Below, piece after piece: positions 35,606 to 47,155 of a stretch of 64,000 bases of DNA (position 1 is its first letter; each line of letters starts with the position of its first letter). Position numbers and translations under genes: made by a program. The DNA is from Hirsutella rhossiliensis (Eukaryota; Ascomycota; Sordariomycetes; Hypocreales; Ophiocordycipitaceae), in assembly GCF_020360975.1 (NCBI RefSeq), contig NW_025408670.1, positions 1,984,001-2,048,000 on the forward strand, read 5' to 3'. The notes beneath the pieces are model-generated. The model saw nothing but the letters and a program-made list of their open reading frames with translations, made no database searches and was not told the DNA's origin.

Positions 35606-35989
35606 TTATACGATTCGAAGCATGGCAACATAAGCCACAATAAGATCATTTTCCAGTACAACAGGGTTCTCGCTCGTATCTATATCAGGAGCGTAGAAGC
35701 CGCACGTGCCCAACTGGCACACGTAGTGTATTTTACGACCCTTTTCCCGACTGGCCACCTGTCTCCTGCTAGACACTCCACAGCAGCACAACGGATTGCT
35801 GGGGTCGATTCCTCGGTCATCTATGAAAGCGAGAAACTCCCCACAGCTAGTGCATTTGTGATATGGGCGTTTAGCATTTCCATTTCGATTTGAGCGTCGC
35901 GTGATGTGACTCCTGCTTGGTCCTCCGCATCTATGACAGGCTGGCGGCTCTTCTAGCGGCGGAGCAAGATCGGTTGTTACGCTCGCCAT
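35606..35989 (-). CDS. Small zinc-finger protein, GRF-type
   Basis: 127 residues, single exon. Two Cys-rich modules are visible: CHRCGG...NGNAKRPYHKCTSCGEFLAFID and CCCG...KGRKIHYVCQLGTCGFY. The spacing and the Asn-x-Gly...Tyr-x-x-Cys pattern resemble zf-GRF domains, which bind single-stranded nucleic acid in DNA-repair and topoisomerase proteins; here they occur alone. Fungal genomes contain such short stand-alone proteins of unknown role. The ATG at 35989 is the first in the frame. No membrane segment. Confidence 0.65.
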   Translation of the reverse strand: MASVTTDLAPPLEEPPACHRCGGPSRSHITRRSNRNGNAKRPYHKCTSCGEFLAFIDDRGIDPSNPLCCCGVSSRRQVASREKGRKIHYVCQLGTCGFYAPDIDTSENPVVLENDLIVAYVAMLRIV

Positions 35990-35999
35990 CGTATCAAAA

Positions 36000-36924
36000 G
36001 AGAGACGAGCCTGATTTTCAGTGAGCTAAGTTCCTTGACACGAGAAGCATTGTGGCTACGGTACCAGCTTGGCCGTGAAGAATATGGCTTCCAGGTCAGA
36101 AACGGAATATCGTGCGAGATTGGGGAAGACAAGTTGGAAAATAAGAGAAAAAGGGATGGTATTAATAACTCGAGCTGCTTAAAAAATAATGCGGCTTATG
36201 ATCGACCATGCGATGATATTAGACCTGGAGCACGGCGAGAATAGTCTTGCCCTAAGCCCTAGGGTACTGAATAGGCAGCGGGTTCTTAGTCTCATCTGTG
36301 GCCTCAGACAGTGTAAGTGAGGCAGCCTCATGATGATGGTGGAATGAGGTCTCTCTGTCTGAGTTAGCCTCGTTTGCCCCTTTCCTCCCTCAGCGCCTGA
36401 GACACTAAGGGACGCGCGGTCCGCAGGCGCGGGTTCTGCCTAGGACTATGCATATAACTTGCATCGCCAATCTGCGCCTTGCTCGGGCACTCCAGCAACG
36501 TTACTGTCAGGTACATGTGCGCAAGCGTCGACAATGACGTCCAGCAAGGGTCGCTGCGCCGCCAGAGGCACTGCTTTCGGCACGTCGTTCCGCTTCGAGT
36601 CCGAAAGATGGCCGAGAGTAAGACAGTAAGACGTAGGAGCACAGCCCTGACTGGAGTCCATCATGTCAGCTCCGTTTCGAGCTACACAAGCAGCCGCATA
36701 AGCGGTCGGGTAATCAAGGCGGATCGTTGGAGAAGCGCTTATAATAAATAGAATCGCCACCCACCGTTGGTTGACGAGAAGTTGGAGATGCACTGCAGCT
36801 CACGAGCAAGGAACCTCCTCTCCAGGTAATATTCACAATACATGCAGCTAGCTCAAGGCGTATAGCCTGCTTCAGTATTTTCTTACAGATAACTTCTACT
36901 CGTTAAACTCGTTAACCCAGCAAG
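36000..36924. other. Intergenic region with AT-rich patch
   Basis: No supported gene. A short AT-rich patch lies around 36130-36200. The stretch precedes the secreted hydrolase gene. Confidence 0.5.
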
Positions 36925-38328
36925 ATGAGAATTTCTCACCTCTCGTGTCTCCTTGGCTGTGTCGGCCTATGTGCAGTAAGGGCCCGACCCCGAACTCCCT
37001 CTTACAAGCTACCTCTTACTTACACGTTGACGCAGGCTTCTCTAGCGCGTACGGAAAGAAGCTTCCACACCAATATCAAGAGGGCCAACTCGTCGGCCGG
37101 CGCCATGTTCCAGCTCAGCTCCGACTCCGACTTCCACTTTGAGATCCTCCGCACGATGTCCCTCTCACCGTACGAAGGTGCTGACATTGGTGACGTTCTC
37201 ATTGCAGCCAACGAGATCAAGCCTGGAGATTTCGAAAGTTACTATGCTGCCTTTAATAAGCTTGCCGTCCGCGTCCACAAGGCGGCCAAAGATATTGACT
37301 CTCGCAAACACCCCGTCTCTGCACGGAACGCCCTCTTCAAGGCAGCGAGCTACTACCGTTCTGCCGATTTCTTCCTCCACGGCAACTGGAACGATCCTCG
37401 GATCAACTCGCTCTGGGCGAAGCAGCTTGCTGCATTCGACGACGCCATGGCATTGTTGCCAGTCCCTGGCGAGCGTATCAACTTGCACGCCAAGGATGAC
37501 AATTTCACCACCCCTGCCATTTTCTTTGGCAGCGGCTTACCAGGCCCCCGTCCAACCATTATCATGTGCAACGGCTATGACGGTTCGCAGGAGGAGATGT
37601 ATCACATGGTGGGCCAGGCAGCGATACAGCGTGGGATGAATGTCATTACATACGAGGGGCCAGGGCAGCCGACGGTTCGACGCGAGCAGAACCTCGGCTT
37701 CATTCCGCAGTGGGAGAGGGTCGTGACACCTGTCGTCGACTACGCCCTCACACGCCCTGAGGTCGATGCCGACGGTATCGGCCTCATGGGCTACTCGTTC
37801 GGTGGCTTCCTCGCGCCCCGGGCCGCCGCCTTTGAGGACCGTATCGCCGCTGTGTTCGCCATTGACGGCATCTACGACTTTGGCCAGTCTATCATGGACA
37901 GCTTCCCCACGCAGCTCATAAAGATATTCAAATCCGGCAACGCGCCGCTCTTCAATTCCATCATCGACAAGGCTGTTGCCGATCCTTCGGCATCGACGGC
38001 GAGGCGATGGGGCGTACAGCAGGGCATGTGGTCGTTTGACGTCAAGACGCCGTTTGAATGGATGTCAAGGGCGGAGGCGTATAACCTGACAGGCTTGACG
38101 CAGAACATCAAGGCGCCTGTATTTGTAGCAGATGCACAAAACGACCAATTCTTCCCGGGCCAGGGTAAGATTCTTGCGGATAAGCTTGGGAGCCGTGCTA
38201 CATACCATTACTTCAAGACTATTGATGGCGCTGGGGAGCATTGCTCGGTAGGCGCGAGCGTAATGGGGAACCAGGTGTCGCTCGACTGGTTCGAGGATAT
38301 TTTGTCCAGAGGAAGAGATTACTCCTAG
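36925..38328 (+). CDS. Secreted Ayg1-like alpha/beta hydrolase
   Basis: The frame is open for 467 codons, but 36976-37035 is best read as a 60-nt phase-0 intron (GTAAGG...GTTGACGCAG). Removing it leaves 447 residues and a clean signal peptide, MRISHLSCLLGCVGLCAASLA. The mature enzyme has an N-terminal helical cap region and a C-terminal hydrolase core with the nucleophile Ser in GYSFGG, an Asp in ADAQNDQFFPG and a His in GAGEHCSVGA. An oxyanion-type turn CNGYDGSQEEMY precedes the Ser. The family includes Aspergillus Ayg1, which shortens a heptaketide in DHN-melanin synthesis, and 2,6-dihydroxypseudooxynicotine hydrolase (C-C bond cleavage). A signal peptide is unusual for that family, so the target is probably extracellular or vacuolar; substrate unknown. 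No polyketide synthase is nearby. Confidence 0.85.
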   Translation: MRISHLSCLLGCVGLCAVRARPRTPSYKLPLTYTLTQASLARTERSFHTNIKRANSSAGAMFQLSSDSDFHFEILRTMSLSPYEGADIGDVLIAANEIKPGDFESYYAAFNKLAVRVHKAAKDIDSRKHPVSARNALFKAASYYRSADFFLHGNWNDPRINSLWAKQLAAFDDAMALLPVPGERINLHAKDDNFTTPAIFFGSGLPGPRPTIIMCNGYDGSQEEMYHMVGQAAIQRGMNVITYEGPGQPTVRREQNLGFIPQWERVVTPVVDYALTRPEVDADGIGLMGYSFGGFLAPRAAAFEDRIAAVFAIDGIYDFGQSIMDSFPTQLIKIFKSGNAPLFNSIIDKAVADPSASTARRWGVQQGMWSFDVKTPFEWMSRAEAYNLTGLTQNIKAPVFVADAQNDQFFPGQGKILADKLGSRATYHYFKTIDGAGEHCSVGASVMGNQVSLDWFEDILSRGRDYS

Positions 38329-38547
38329 GGGCGAAGCAAACTTTAGACAAGGTCAAGGAGGGCTGGAGAATCTTTCACAATTTTTACAAAGCCGTCTCTT
38401 GATGAATCCAGGCTTCCTCCCGGACCGCCTCTCCAAGCCCCAGGCATAGAAATGTGGTCTCAGCACATACAAAGACGCCAGTCGAGCTATATAAGCCCGG
38501 TAGTTGCATAGCTCTTGATGAACGCATCGTTCGCCATACGGAGCTGA

Positions 38548-39080
38548 GTGCGCTCCGAAGAGACAACGAGAGTGCCCAATAAGCTCCCGCTTACAGGTTA
38601 CAAAGTGTGGGTTGTGGCCCAACGAGACTATTCTCTACTATGGCTCTGGCATATGCCCGGCGAGGCGGTGGGTCCACCGCGGCGCAATGAAGGAAGAGAA
38701 AGAGAGGAGTCCTCCAAGGGTTCAGTTTCTTCAATCCGTTCCGAGGTGCCGTTCTTGCCTCAACAAACCTCCTACCAAAGCAGACTTATCACATCTTTGC
38801 CGATAATCCCTTGCGAGACCACGGTCACGAACTATTAAAGCTATGTTTTGGCAACCAACCATTCAAAGGAGTCCTCCTGCCTACAGCAACAGCGGTGTAT
38901 AACAATGAAATGAAAGGGGTCGATGTTGGTGACCAACTTCGACCCTATCGCGGGTTTGAGCATGCTATTCGTCGCGGCGACTGGCAGGCAAGCTCGTGTC
39001 GCTCGCGTTGCCGGGCTTCACCACTCCTCTCAGCTCCGACACCGCGTTCTACGACAGCAAAGCGCAAAACATCGATTTGA
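38548..39080 (+). pseudogene. piggyBac-type (DDE_Tnp_1_7) transposase remnant
   Basis: Two frames carry pieces typical of fungal piggyBac-like transposases: TRVPNKLPLTGYKVWVVAQ and WLWHMPGEAVGP at 38565-38685, then TYHIFADN around 38775 and VYNNEMKGVDVGDQLRPYRGF with RRGDWQA up to 38985. The central part between the catalytic Asp segments is shortened, the frame changes at least once and there is no complete open frame. It is an inactive relic. Inverted ends were not identified. Confidence 0.65.
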
Positions 39081-39243
39081 CAAAAGTGTCCATACTTGAT
39101 GAATCTTATTCATAATCGTACAATTTGTCGACACATTCATAGTTGGTCTGAGAGGAGTTGTCTAGTGTACAAATCGTCCTTGGGCACGGACGAAGCCGTC
39201 CTTCCCCAGCCCACGGTGGGCATCATTCCATGCGGCCAGCAGG

Positions 39244-40008
39244 TCAATTCCGTCGTTTGCGCTCAAAATCCGCAGCAGCTTCGAGTACGAAGTCAGCAGT
39301 CTCTTTTGGCCGACTCAGCATCGGGGAATGGCTGCTCTCAATCTCCCGCACCGTCACATCTGCCCCCGCGTCCTGCGCTGCCTTGACAAACATGTGTTGA
39401 GCCTGAGCCGGTAGCGCCTTGTCCTGCGTTGTAAGGAGAAACCAGCACGGCACGTCTTGCCAGCCGGCATAGGAATACGGCGCGCCCTCGTATAAGGACT
39501 TCAGACTATGCTTGGTGAGCTTGCTGACCCAAGCCGTGCCTTCTTTCTCCGGGAGATCGTGGTAAAACATTTCCCTCGGATCCACAACTATAACAACGAA
39601 GCCATTTTCTACATCATCCTTCCATTCCGGCGGCGGTTTGCCTCCCAGGCCGTCCATGAAACATCGTCCCGAGACGGTAAAGCCCGTGGCCATCATGGCG
39701 AGTCCGATAACACGGCCCGGACGGGAATCTTTTGCGGCGAAACCCTTGATTGCGCTGTTGCCAACATGGCCGCCGTATGAGTGCACAACCAGCACGACGT
39801 CGCGGCCTAGAGTCGTTTCTTTTACAATGGCATTCTGCACAGCCTTAACATCGTCCTCAAACGTAATTGCAGGGTCTGATAGGGTCGAAGGAAGGGTGAC
39901 AGCGACGCATTTGTATCCCTTTGGCTCAATTTCTGCGATGAGCTTGTCCCATGTTTCTGGACGATGCCACGCGCCGGGAACGAAGACGAACGAACAATTG
40001 GGGGCCAT
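39244..40008 (-). CDS. Alpha/beta hydrolase (AB hydrolase-1 type)
   Basis: 254 residues, single exon, ATG at 40008. The start FVFVPGAWHRPETWDKLI carries the oxyanion region. The nucleophile elbow is HSYGGHVG, the acidic residue lies near TTQDKALP and the catalytic His in ESSHSPMLSRP. This layout is that of small esterases/hydrolases related to plant methyl-ketone/salicylate esterases and bacterial EstC-like proteins. Cytosolic: no signal peptide. The substrate cannot be read from the sequence. It lies head-to-tail near the piggyBac relic with no obvious partner. Confidence 0.85.
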   Translation of the reverse strand: MAPNCSFVFVPGAWHRPETWDKLIAEIEPKGYKCVAVTLPSTLSDPAITFEDDVKAVQNAIVKETTLGRDVVLVVHSYGGHVGNSAIKGFAAKDSRPGRVIGLAMMATGFTVSGRCFMDGLGGKPPPEWKDDVENGFVVIVVDPREMFYHDLPEKEGTAWVSKLTKHSLKSLYEGAPYSYAGWQDVPCWFLLTTQDKALPAQAQHMFVKAAQDAGADVTVREIESSHSPMLSRPKETADFVLEAAADFERKRRN

Positions 40009-40827
40009 GGTGAATCAGACTGTGGTTGCTTGGAAAGAGAAAAGTGCAGAGAAGTAGGTTTTCAACAATGGTGATTTCCATAGCTATGGGTTCTGACTCC
40101 TGAGCGTTGCAAATGAGCCCAGTTTCCAGTCCGGTTTCCCCTCGCGTGGCTCCGTAAAGTCCCGATGTGGTATGCCAGGGGGCCATGTAAAGCTTACTTC
40201 CCTTGTGCGCTTGTGGCCCGACACGTGCATCCAAGACACATCCCGAGGAACTACTGTACAGTTACTAACTTACAGTACTTGGTCAACCAGGACCCCAGCT
40301 TGCTGGTCACCTGTCGTCAGTTGGATCTGGTCCGCGGCGTCGACGCTAATGGACTGTTCCTTATCATTTGCCCAACATGTGTCAGTTCATGACCGCCGGC
40401 CGGCATAAGCTTCAGACACTATCGGAAGCCATCTAGCTGCTTCGGGAACCACACACGAGACCGGGCCGGTCCTCCGCACAGATCAAACACTCTCAAATGC
40501 CGCAGTTCCGTGGAAACTTGGCGGCCCACATGCAACCCTCCGCCGATCTGCGCTCCTCCAGGGATCCCCCCTGGCTGAAGTCGATATCAGGGCTGAAGGA
40601 ATTCGTTATCTGACGATTGCTAATGGTTCTGTGATAAGTTAACGTTGGTACCCAAGGACTCATGCTCGGTAGACGTCCTTTACGTCGGCACCTCGTGGAT
40701 GGAATTTATATGAAGCAGTGAATAACGTCTGCTCGTAATTGGTATACCCTTCATTCTAAGCGGTTAGTCTAACGCATTGCGATACTTTAGCATTTAGACA
40801 TGCTTTACTAGCGCGTATCATCATCAA

Positions 40828-41124
40828 CTAGGCCGGGTTCAACGGTATATACTTGGGATAAGCACGCTCTACGAAGCAACGGTAGACGAACCCCCGATGA
40901 ATCAGATTGGCCATGTAGAGCACAAGGAAGAGCAATAGAGGCAACCAAGCTGTGCCTGCCTCTGCCTTATCATGAGCAGTCAGGTCGGGCCATCCAGTCT
41001 CTGTTTGCGAAGCCTCGCCTACACCTGACGCGGGCTTCTCACCGAGGGCTTTGCTTCCGCGAGCTCAACCGCCACCAATCAGACCGCCAGACCCGAAGCC
41101 GGCTGCGCCATGCCGCGCGTACAT
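40828..41124 (-). CDS. Small single-pass membrane protein, interrupted by in-frame TGA
   Basis: Minus-strand reading from ATG 41124 to TAG 40828 gives 98 codons with one TGA at 41067-41065. The N-terminus is Gly-rich (AAGFGSGGLIGGG). After the TGA the frame continues with GEKPASGVGEASQTETGWPDLT, a membrane helix AWLPLLLFLVLYMANLI and a basic tail with FVERAYPKYIP. The coherent C-terminal domain argues for a real gene. The TGA could be a nonsense mutation (CGA to TGA), or it may lie in a 45-nt in-frame intron (GTTGAG...GCGTCAG, 41068-41024), short and without a clear branch site. The family is not recognised. It is divergent from the potassium transporter; start codons are about 180 bp apart. 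Confidence 0.5.
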
Positions 41125-41305
41125 GCAAGGTGGTGGGCGCTAGCTCCGCTCCCGGCGGTCCCAGAACAAGCAGCTTGCATCGCCCATGGCCAGGGGTTCA
41201 GGACCAACCACTCCGCCTTCCTCTCGTCGGCTCACTCATCACTGGCGATATTTCCACCGAGTTTACCGTGTACCACCTGTTGTCGCCCGTCTTCCTCCAC
41301 CTGGC

Positions 41306-43938
41306 ATGGCCACCCCCAAGATCAAGATCGAAGACAACAGCTTCAGAATCGGAGCCAGCCGCGTTGGCAGTGAGCAATTGAACCCCACGGACACGAGCAA
41401 CGACCATGCTGGCGGCGTCTACTATGGCCGCGACCTATCCCGCGCTGCCACCGATCGCGCCAGTCTCTCGCGCTCCCGTACCCTCGATATCGAGGCTGAT
41501 GGCGACGAGGGAGGCGATTGGCGCCGAGATGGCGACAGGAAGCAGGTCTTCAGGGGCAAGACTCTGCTCTGGTCTGTTTCTACATTGAATCGTGCCGGTG
41601 CCGGTGTCTCTGACCTTTTCCACCTTCAGGCTGGCATATCAATCCATTGGTGTCATCTATGGAGACATTGGAACCAGGTGCGTGCAAACCGCATGCCTTT
41701 TGATATCCATCTTGTGTTCACACTCCGTTAGCCCCCTATATGTGTACTCGTCGACCTTCTCAGCCACTCCGACAAGGAACGAAATCATCCAAGTGCTGTC
41801 GCTCATCATCTGGTCCCTGACGCTCATAGTCACAACTAAATATGTCTTCATCATTCTTCGTGCTGATAACGAAGGCGAGGGCGGTACCTTCAGCTGCTAC
41901 TCTCTCCTGACCCGATATGTGCCTCTCTCCGTCAAGCCCAGCGTCTACTACGCTCGACTGACATTCCAAAGGCAAACATCGCCGGCAGAGATCCGCGAGA
42001 AGAAGTTACAGTTCGGATGGAGCGACACAACACCCAAGATGTCCGCCCTTCCACTCGGAGCATCCGTAAAATCATCGAGAACAGCAAGTTTACTCGTGCC
42101 TTCCTGAAAACGATTGGCGTTTTGGCCGTCTCCATGGTCATGGCCGACGGCGTCCTCACCCCAGCTCAGTCGGTCCTGGGTGCCATCCAGGGTTTATCGG
42201 TTGTGAAGCCCGACATCGGCACACCAACGATTGTCGGTACCAGCTGTGCCATCCTTGTTCTCCTCTTCTTCATCCAGCCCCTGGGGACCACGAGAATTGC
42301 CTTGGGTTTTGCACCCATTGTCATAGTCTGGCTCGGGCTCAACGGCTGCTTCGGCATTTACAACCTCGCCAAGTATGACTGGACTGTCCTCAAGGCCTTT
42401 AGCCCCTCCTTCGCCATCCAATTCTTCGTCGAGCACAAGACTGAGGGATGGAAGATGCTAGGCGGTGTCCTGCTCGCCTTCACCGGCGTCGAAGCCCTCT
42501 TCGCCGATCTCGGCGCATTCAGCATGCGCGCAGTGCAGATGAGCTGGCTTTTGTGGACATTTCCGTGCCTGCTACTCGCGTACAGCGGACAGGCTGCTCA
42601 CCTTGCTCTCATGCCTGACAAGTACACTAACCCCTTCTTCAATACCGTCCCACCCGGAATGCTCTACCCCAGCTTGGTTCTTGCCATCTTGGCTGCTATT
42701 GTTGCTTCGCAGGCTATAATCACGGCAACGTTCCAGGTAATCATATCATAGTCCGGCATTTGCTTTCGATTTGGACAGTCATGCTAATGTTCTCGCAGCT
42801 GATCAGCCAAATAATGAAGCTCTCCTATTGCCCTCAGGTGAAAGTGGTGCACACATCTATCAAGTTTCATGGCCAGCTGTACGTCCCTTTCCTCAATTGG
42901 ATCCTCATGCTCGGGACCATTCTCGTGACCGCCGTCTACAACAACACCACCAGCCTGGGTCATGCTTACGGCGTTTGTGTTATTTTCGTCACCTTCTTCG
43001 ACACCCTTATGGTCACGCTGGTTGCCATCCTCGTCTGGCGTCGTCCAATATGGCTCGTATGCATGCCGGCTCTACTCTTTGCTACCCTCGACGGGCTATA
43101 TCTCTCGTCGGCCCTTAACAAAGTACCCGATGGCGCCTGGTTTACGCTTCTTCTCTCCGCCATCTTGGCTGGCTCCTTTCTGCTGTGGAGGTTCGGTAAG
43201 GAGAACCAGTGGCGCGCCGAGGCCGAGGATCGTTTCCCGCCCAAGAATCTCGTCACGAAGACTGAGGACGGGTCATTGGCGCTGACTCCTCGCTGGGGTG
43301 GCATCCCAATTTCTACCGTCGGCGGTTTCGGCATCTTCTTCGACAAGACTGGGGTGCTAACTCCGAGCGTTTTCACCCACTTCATCTCCAAACTGGGCAC
43401 AGTGCCAAATGTTTCTGTCTTCTTCCACCTCCACCCGGTCGAGACCCCATCTGTCGCCGACGAAGAACGTTATCACGTCTCACGATTCACTGCCATCCCG
43501 GGCTGTTACCGCCTCGTAATCAGCCACGGCTATATGGACGAGGTCATCAGCCCAGACTTGGGTATTTTGATTTACGAACAGGTACGCAGGTTCATCATGA
43601 AACAAAGCGCGGCCAAGCCCGTCGCTGCCAACTTTGCCGCCGAAAACGAGTCAGGGAACAATGTGACGTCGGGGTCCGTCGAGAATGCGGAGGACCTTCC
43701 CGAGCCCATGAATGAGAGGCTCGAGGCGGAGTTGATGAGGCTGGATCGCGCATATTCACAAAAGGTACTGTATATTGTGGGCAAGGGTCAAATGCGAGTC
43801 CGAACGGGGACGAGCATCATGAGACGAATTTTGCTGGTAACCTTTCTTTGGTTAAGGGACAATACCCGCGCAAAAGTTGCGAATCTGAGGTTGACAATGG
43901 AGAGAATTGTTGAAGTGGGGTTTGTGAAGGAGATCTGA
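41306..43938 (+). CDS. KUP/HAK-family potassium transporter
   Basis: High-affinity K+ uptake permease of the plasma membrane. Five exons (41306-41571, 41630-41677, 41732-41918, 41972-42736, 42799-43938) give 801 residues, the usual length. A hydrophilic N-terminus is followed by about 12 membrane helices. The family signature LAYQSIGVIYGDIGTSPLYVY spans exons 1-3, and exon 4 has MADGVLTPAQSVLGAIQGL, where the ion path lies. A cytosolic C-terminal domain (from about 560) begins with ENQWRAEAEDRFPP and contains WGGIPISTVGGFGIFFD. The introns are 53-62 nt; the third has a weak donor (GTGCCT) but joins SLLTRY to ANIAGRDPREE as expected. An in-frame ATG at 41186 would add 40 low-complexity residues; 41306 is preferred. 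No frameshift or missing motif. Confidence 0.93.
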
Positions 43939-45047
43939 GTTCAACCAGTGCCCGGTGCCTGGAAAGATAAACGAGTTGTTAGAATACACGCACGTCCAGT
44001 TACTAAGTCTGCAGGAAACATAGCCTGGTGTCAGTCTGCATGGGTTGGCATTGCCTACTAATAATATGGCTCGTAAACATAACTAAATATAACCCGTCCG
44101 GTTAGTAGAGTCAAAGGCCTTATACGAGGAGTTTCTTAACTGGAATGCTCCTTTGGGTCCTGCAGTCCAACTATTGGGAAGTCTAAGTTGCGAAATTGTG
44201 CTAGGCATGGCTGGCAACGCGCAGTCCATGTTGGAATTAAAACCCTTCTGAGAGTCCGGGTTTCTGTCGCAGACCGAGCTGGCTTATTCGACAGGAATAC
44301 TGGCTATGCCTTCTAGTAAATGCCCGCTCGTCGCGAGGGAGAGCTGAACGACTTCGTCGCTGACGCTAAGCAAGACGGACAAGATGTCGCCGAGCTGACT
44401 CCACTGGGCCTTGGGGCTCGGCACTTAAATCTGATCCCGTCTTGGTAAAGCAATTAAGATACGGGCAGCTAGGGATGTAAAGATTTGTTGCAGGATTGCT
44501 CAAGGGAGAGGTGTTTGCGAGAGGTTAGGAGCAGAGGAGAAGCCGGAAGAGGGATTAAAATTTGGTCGATATACGTAAACCGATGCCTCTGATGTGTCTC
44601 TCTTCGACCTCCCAAATGACTTTGACAATCGGGTCTCATATAGCGTATGGCTCAAGCATATAAACATACATATCCATCTGGAGAAGCCCAAGCTGTATTT
44701 TGGACATGCTATAAGTTCAAGTCTCAATATCGAAGCCAATTCAATGAGTACCAACCCATGATGTTCTCTCTCATCTCTTACTCTTGGGGTGAATGGGGAG
44801 GGCTGAAGATATACCGCACAATACTTTATAGGCTCTTGCTTAACGAAGTAGCGCTAGCTCGCCTTTATGGCTGTGAGCTTAACTGAGAACGAGTGACTTG
44901 GCTATGACGCGGCAATGGAATATTAATGTTTGTAGCTACGGGATCCTGAACATGAGGGTGCGAGCCGCCTGATTCTGCCATCATTCATCTGGAGGTTATC
45001 ACAAATCATTACAACACAACCCCTCAGCTGGGGATTCCGACATACGA
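43939..45047. other. Intergenic region, nothing recognised
   Basis: No gene is supported. Open frames are short, with biased composition and no recognisable domain. Confidence 0.5.
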
Positions 45048-45583
45048 CTAGTAATAATCCTTCCTGACGTATTTCCCGTTCTTCTTCTCCATATCAGGAA
45101 GAGGCAGATCCTCCAACTTATCTTGAAGTCCTTCCAGCTCACGCTTGAGTTTTCCCTTCCGCGCCAGCCAAAGATTGGCCTCCTTGTGCCAGGCCTGCCC
45201 ATCCTTCATATCGAGAACATGGGTCTGGCAGAACCTGGCGATTCTGTGTTCCGAGTGCGGGTCAAGACTGGCCAGTGCATCAAGACAAGCGAGGGGTGCA
45301 AGGAAATGGAGTCTTATGCTTTACACTCTTCATGCCGCTGCCTGTAGATGACCTCGCGCTTGGGAATGCTATTTCCTGCTTTCTAGAGGGCGTTTTGGAA
45401 CCTGGTCTCGCCCCCGTTGTACGTATTCTTGAGTTCAGAGAGAGCGTTCCACTCCGTAGTACCCATTGTGATGTGCGAGAGCGTTTGTGCGTGATGGAGA
45501 ACGAGAATCCGCTTGCTTTCAACACCCGGCTGGTGGGTTCGCCTGGCCAGTCTGAAATACAGCTCTGCGGAGAAGCTCGACAT
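45048..45583 (-). pseudogene. Broken hypothetical gene
   Basis: Starting at ATG 45583, the frame has protein-like content (AELYFRLARRTHQPGVESKR) and stops at TAG 45385-45383. Beyond the stop the same frame continues with IPKREVIYRQRHEEC to a TAA. A shifted frame then carries HSEHRIARFCQTHVLDMKDG and a charged helix KLKRELEGLQDKLEDLPLPD, ending in KKNGKYVRKDYY and TAG at 45048. The in-frame stop cannot be spliced out with a normal intron; the second break might be an intron. The family is unknown to me. Confidence 0.5.
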
Positions 45584-47149
45584 TTAACTCTTTCCTTCTG
45601 GCCACATAATGTCAACTCCTCGCCATGACCGCGTTATCAGTTCTTGGCTACTCAACCTCGGCTGCTCGCTCAGTTCAAGGACGAGCTGTGATCTATGTTA
45701 TGCGCTGTAGCAGCAAGTACTGTATACTATACGGCATGGATTCAGCCCTAAAGTCTCGTACGCGAGTGATAAGTGATATCAACCGGCCTAAGAGGTGGCT
45801 GCGTGGTAGCGGGAACCCGGCAGGCCCGGCATTGGGCCTGTCATTTTCATTGTAAATGTAACAGCTGAGATGTGATGGAACCCCGGACGCAAGCAAGCAG
45901 GGGCTAATCTTTCCGACCTAACTCTTCCCTGCAAGCCTACCATGTACAGTACGTATGGGGGACGCTACTACCGGCATAAACACCGAAAGTATTCCTCCAG
46001 AATGTGTGTACGGAGTATTGACATAAGTTTACTGCATGTAACCGGGGGTAACAACATGGATGTGTCAACAGTGAATCTACCGTGGAAAGCGCTCTTTTCT
46101 CCTGTCGTCCTCCCGGTGTCATCGTGCCATCTAGTTTGTACGTTAGACTCCAATGATATATCGGCTTTCATCGGATGAAGGCTGCTGTCTGGTTGCCGTA
46201 AATGCCACGACACATCACTCCCACTGCCAAGCTCGGAAGCTGAAAAGACCCTGGGCCATGGCCTGGAAATGTTGCGTGCATTGTTAAAGACCTCCAATAG
46301 GTTATCGTGCAGTAGATTCGAGCGCCCGGTGGCGCTGCCCCGATCTGGGAAAAGCCAACCAGAGTCTGCCAGGCATCAGGCAGCTACTGCGTACCGTATG
46401 TGCACATGCCCGTCACAGGCGGAGCATCAGATATTGACTCGACTTGGATGCAGCCGAGTCTGATAATCAGTTATCAGTAGATGGGTGGTCAGCGAGTCCA
46501 AGTCTTGGTCAATATCCATGCGTCTCGTTGCATTTGGTTCTCGTAAAGCATGACTTTCTTAAAGATGCCTGACCAGTACTGAAGCAGAGCCGCATGAGGA
46601 TACTCAATGAGGAGACCCCAGCTTGGCGAGACTAGTTTTCACACAGCCCGCTTTCCGCTGCCTCCAGGTGGCAGCTGGTAGTTGAAGCATCGACTGAAGC
46701 AAACTCTCCGCCGTACGCGAGTCTGCTGGGAAAATCACCTGCGCCAAGTCTCAAGAGCAGCTACTCGCTTTATTCATGCCGGCTTTCGTTCCATTGCCGC
46801 TGATTTCTCTCAATTCATCGGCCGAGCCCTCCCCATGGATCATCTACCCATTCCAGAAGGCACGCAACCGCCGACAGTGCCTTTTCTCGGACTTCCGGCG
46901 CTTTCTTGACGAGCAGTGCCCAGGTGGTTCGGTCATAGCTTCCTGGCCCAACGTCGCCCTCGCAATCGCGGCACTAGGGTACACCTTCCGGCGTGTTTCC
47001 GATGAGCTCTACGCAACAGTCGGCAATAGAGCGTGGCGGCAATAGAGCGTGGCAAAGCTGGGGCGTAAACAGGATCCTGCAGGCGAGACTGGAACGTTCA
47101 TAGAGGTGTAGATCCCTGATTCCCAATTTAATAAGAGACAAGAAGCTCG
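45584..47149. other. Intergenic / decayed region
   Basis: No intact gene. A plus-strand frame at 46776-47045 has some protein-like content but no start or splice context that supports a gene. Confidence 0.45.
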
Positions 47150-47155
47150 ATTATC

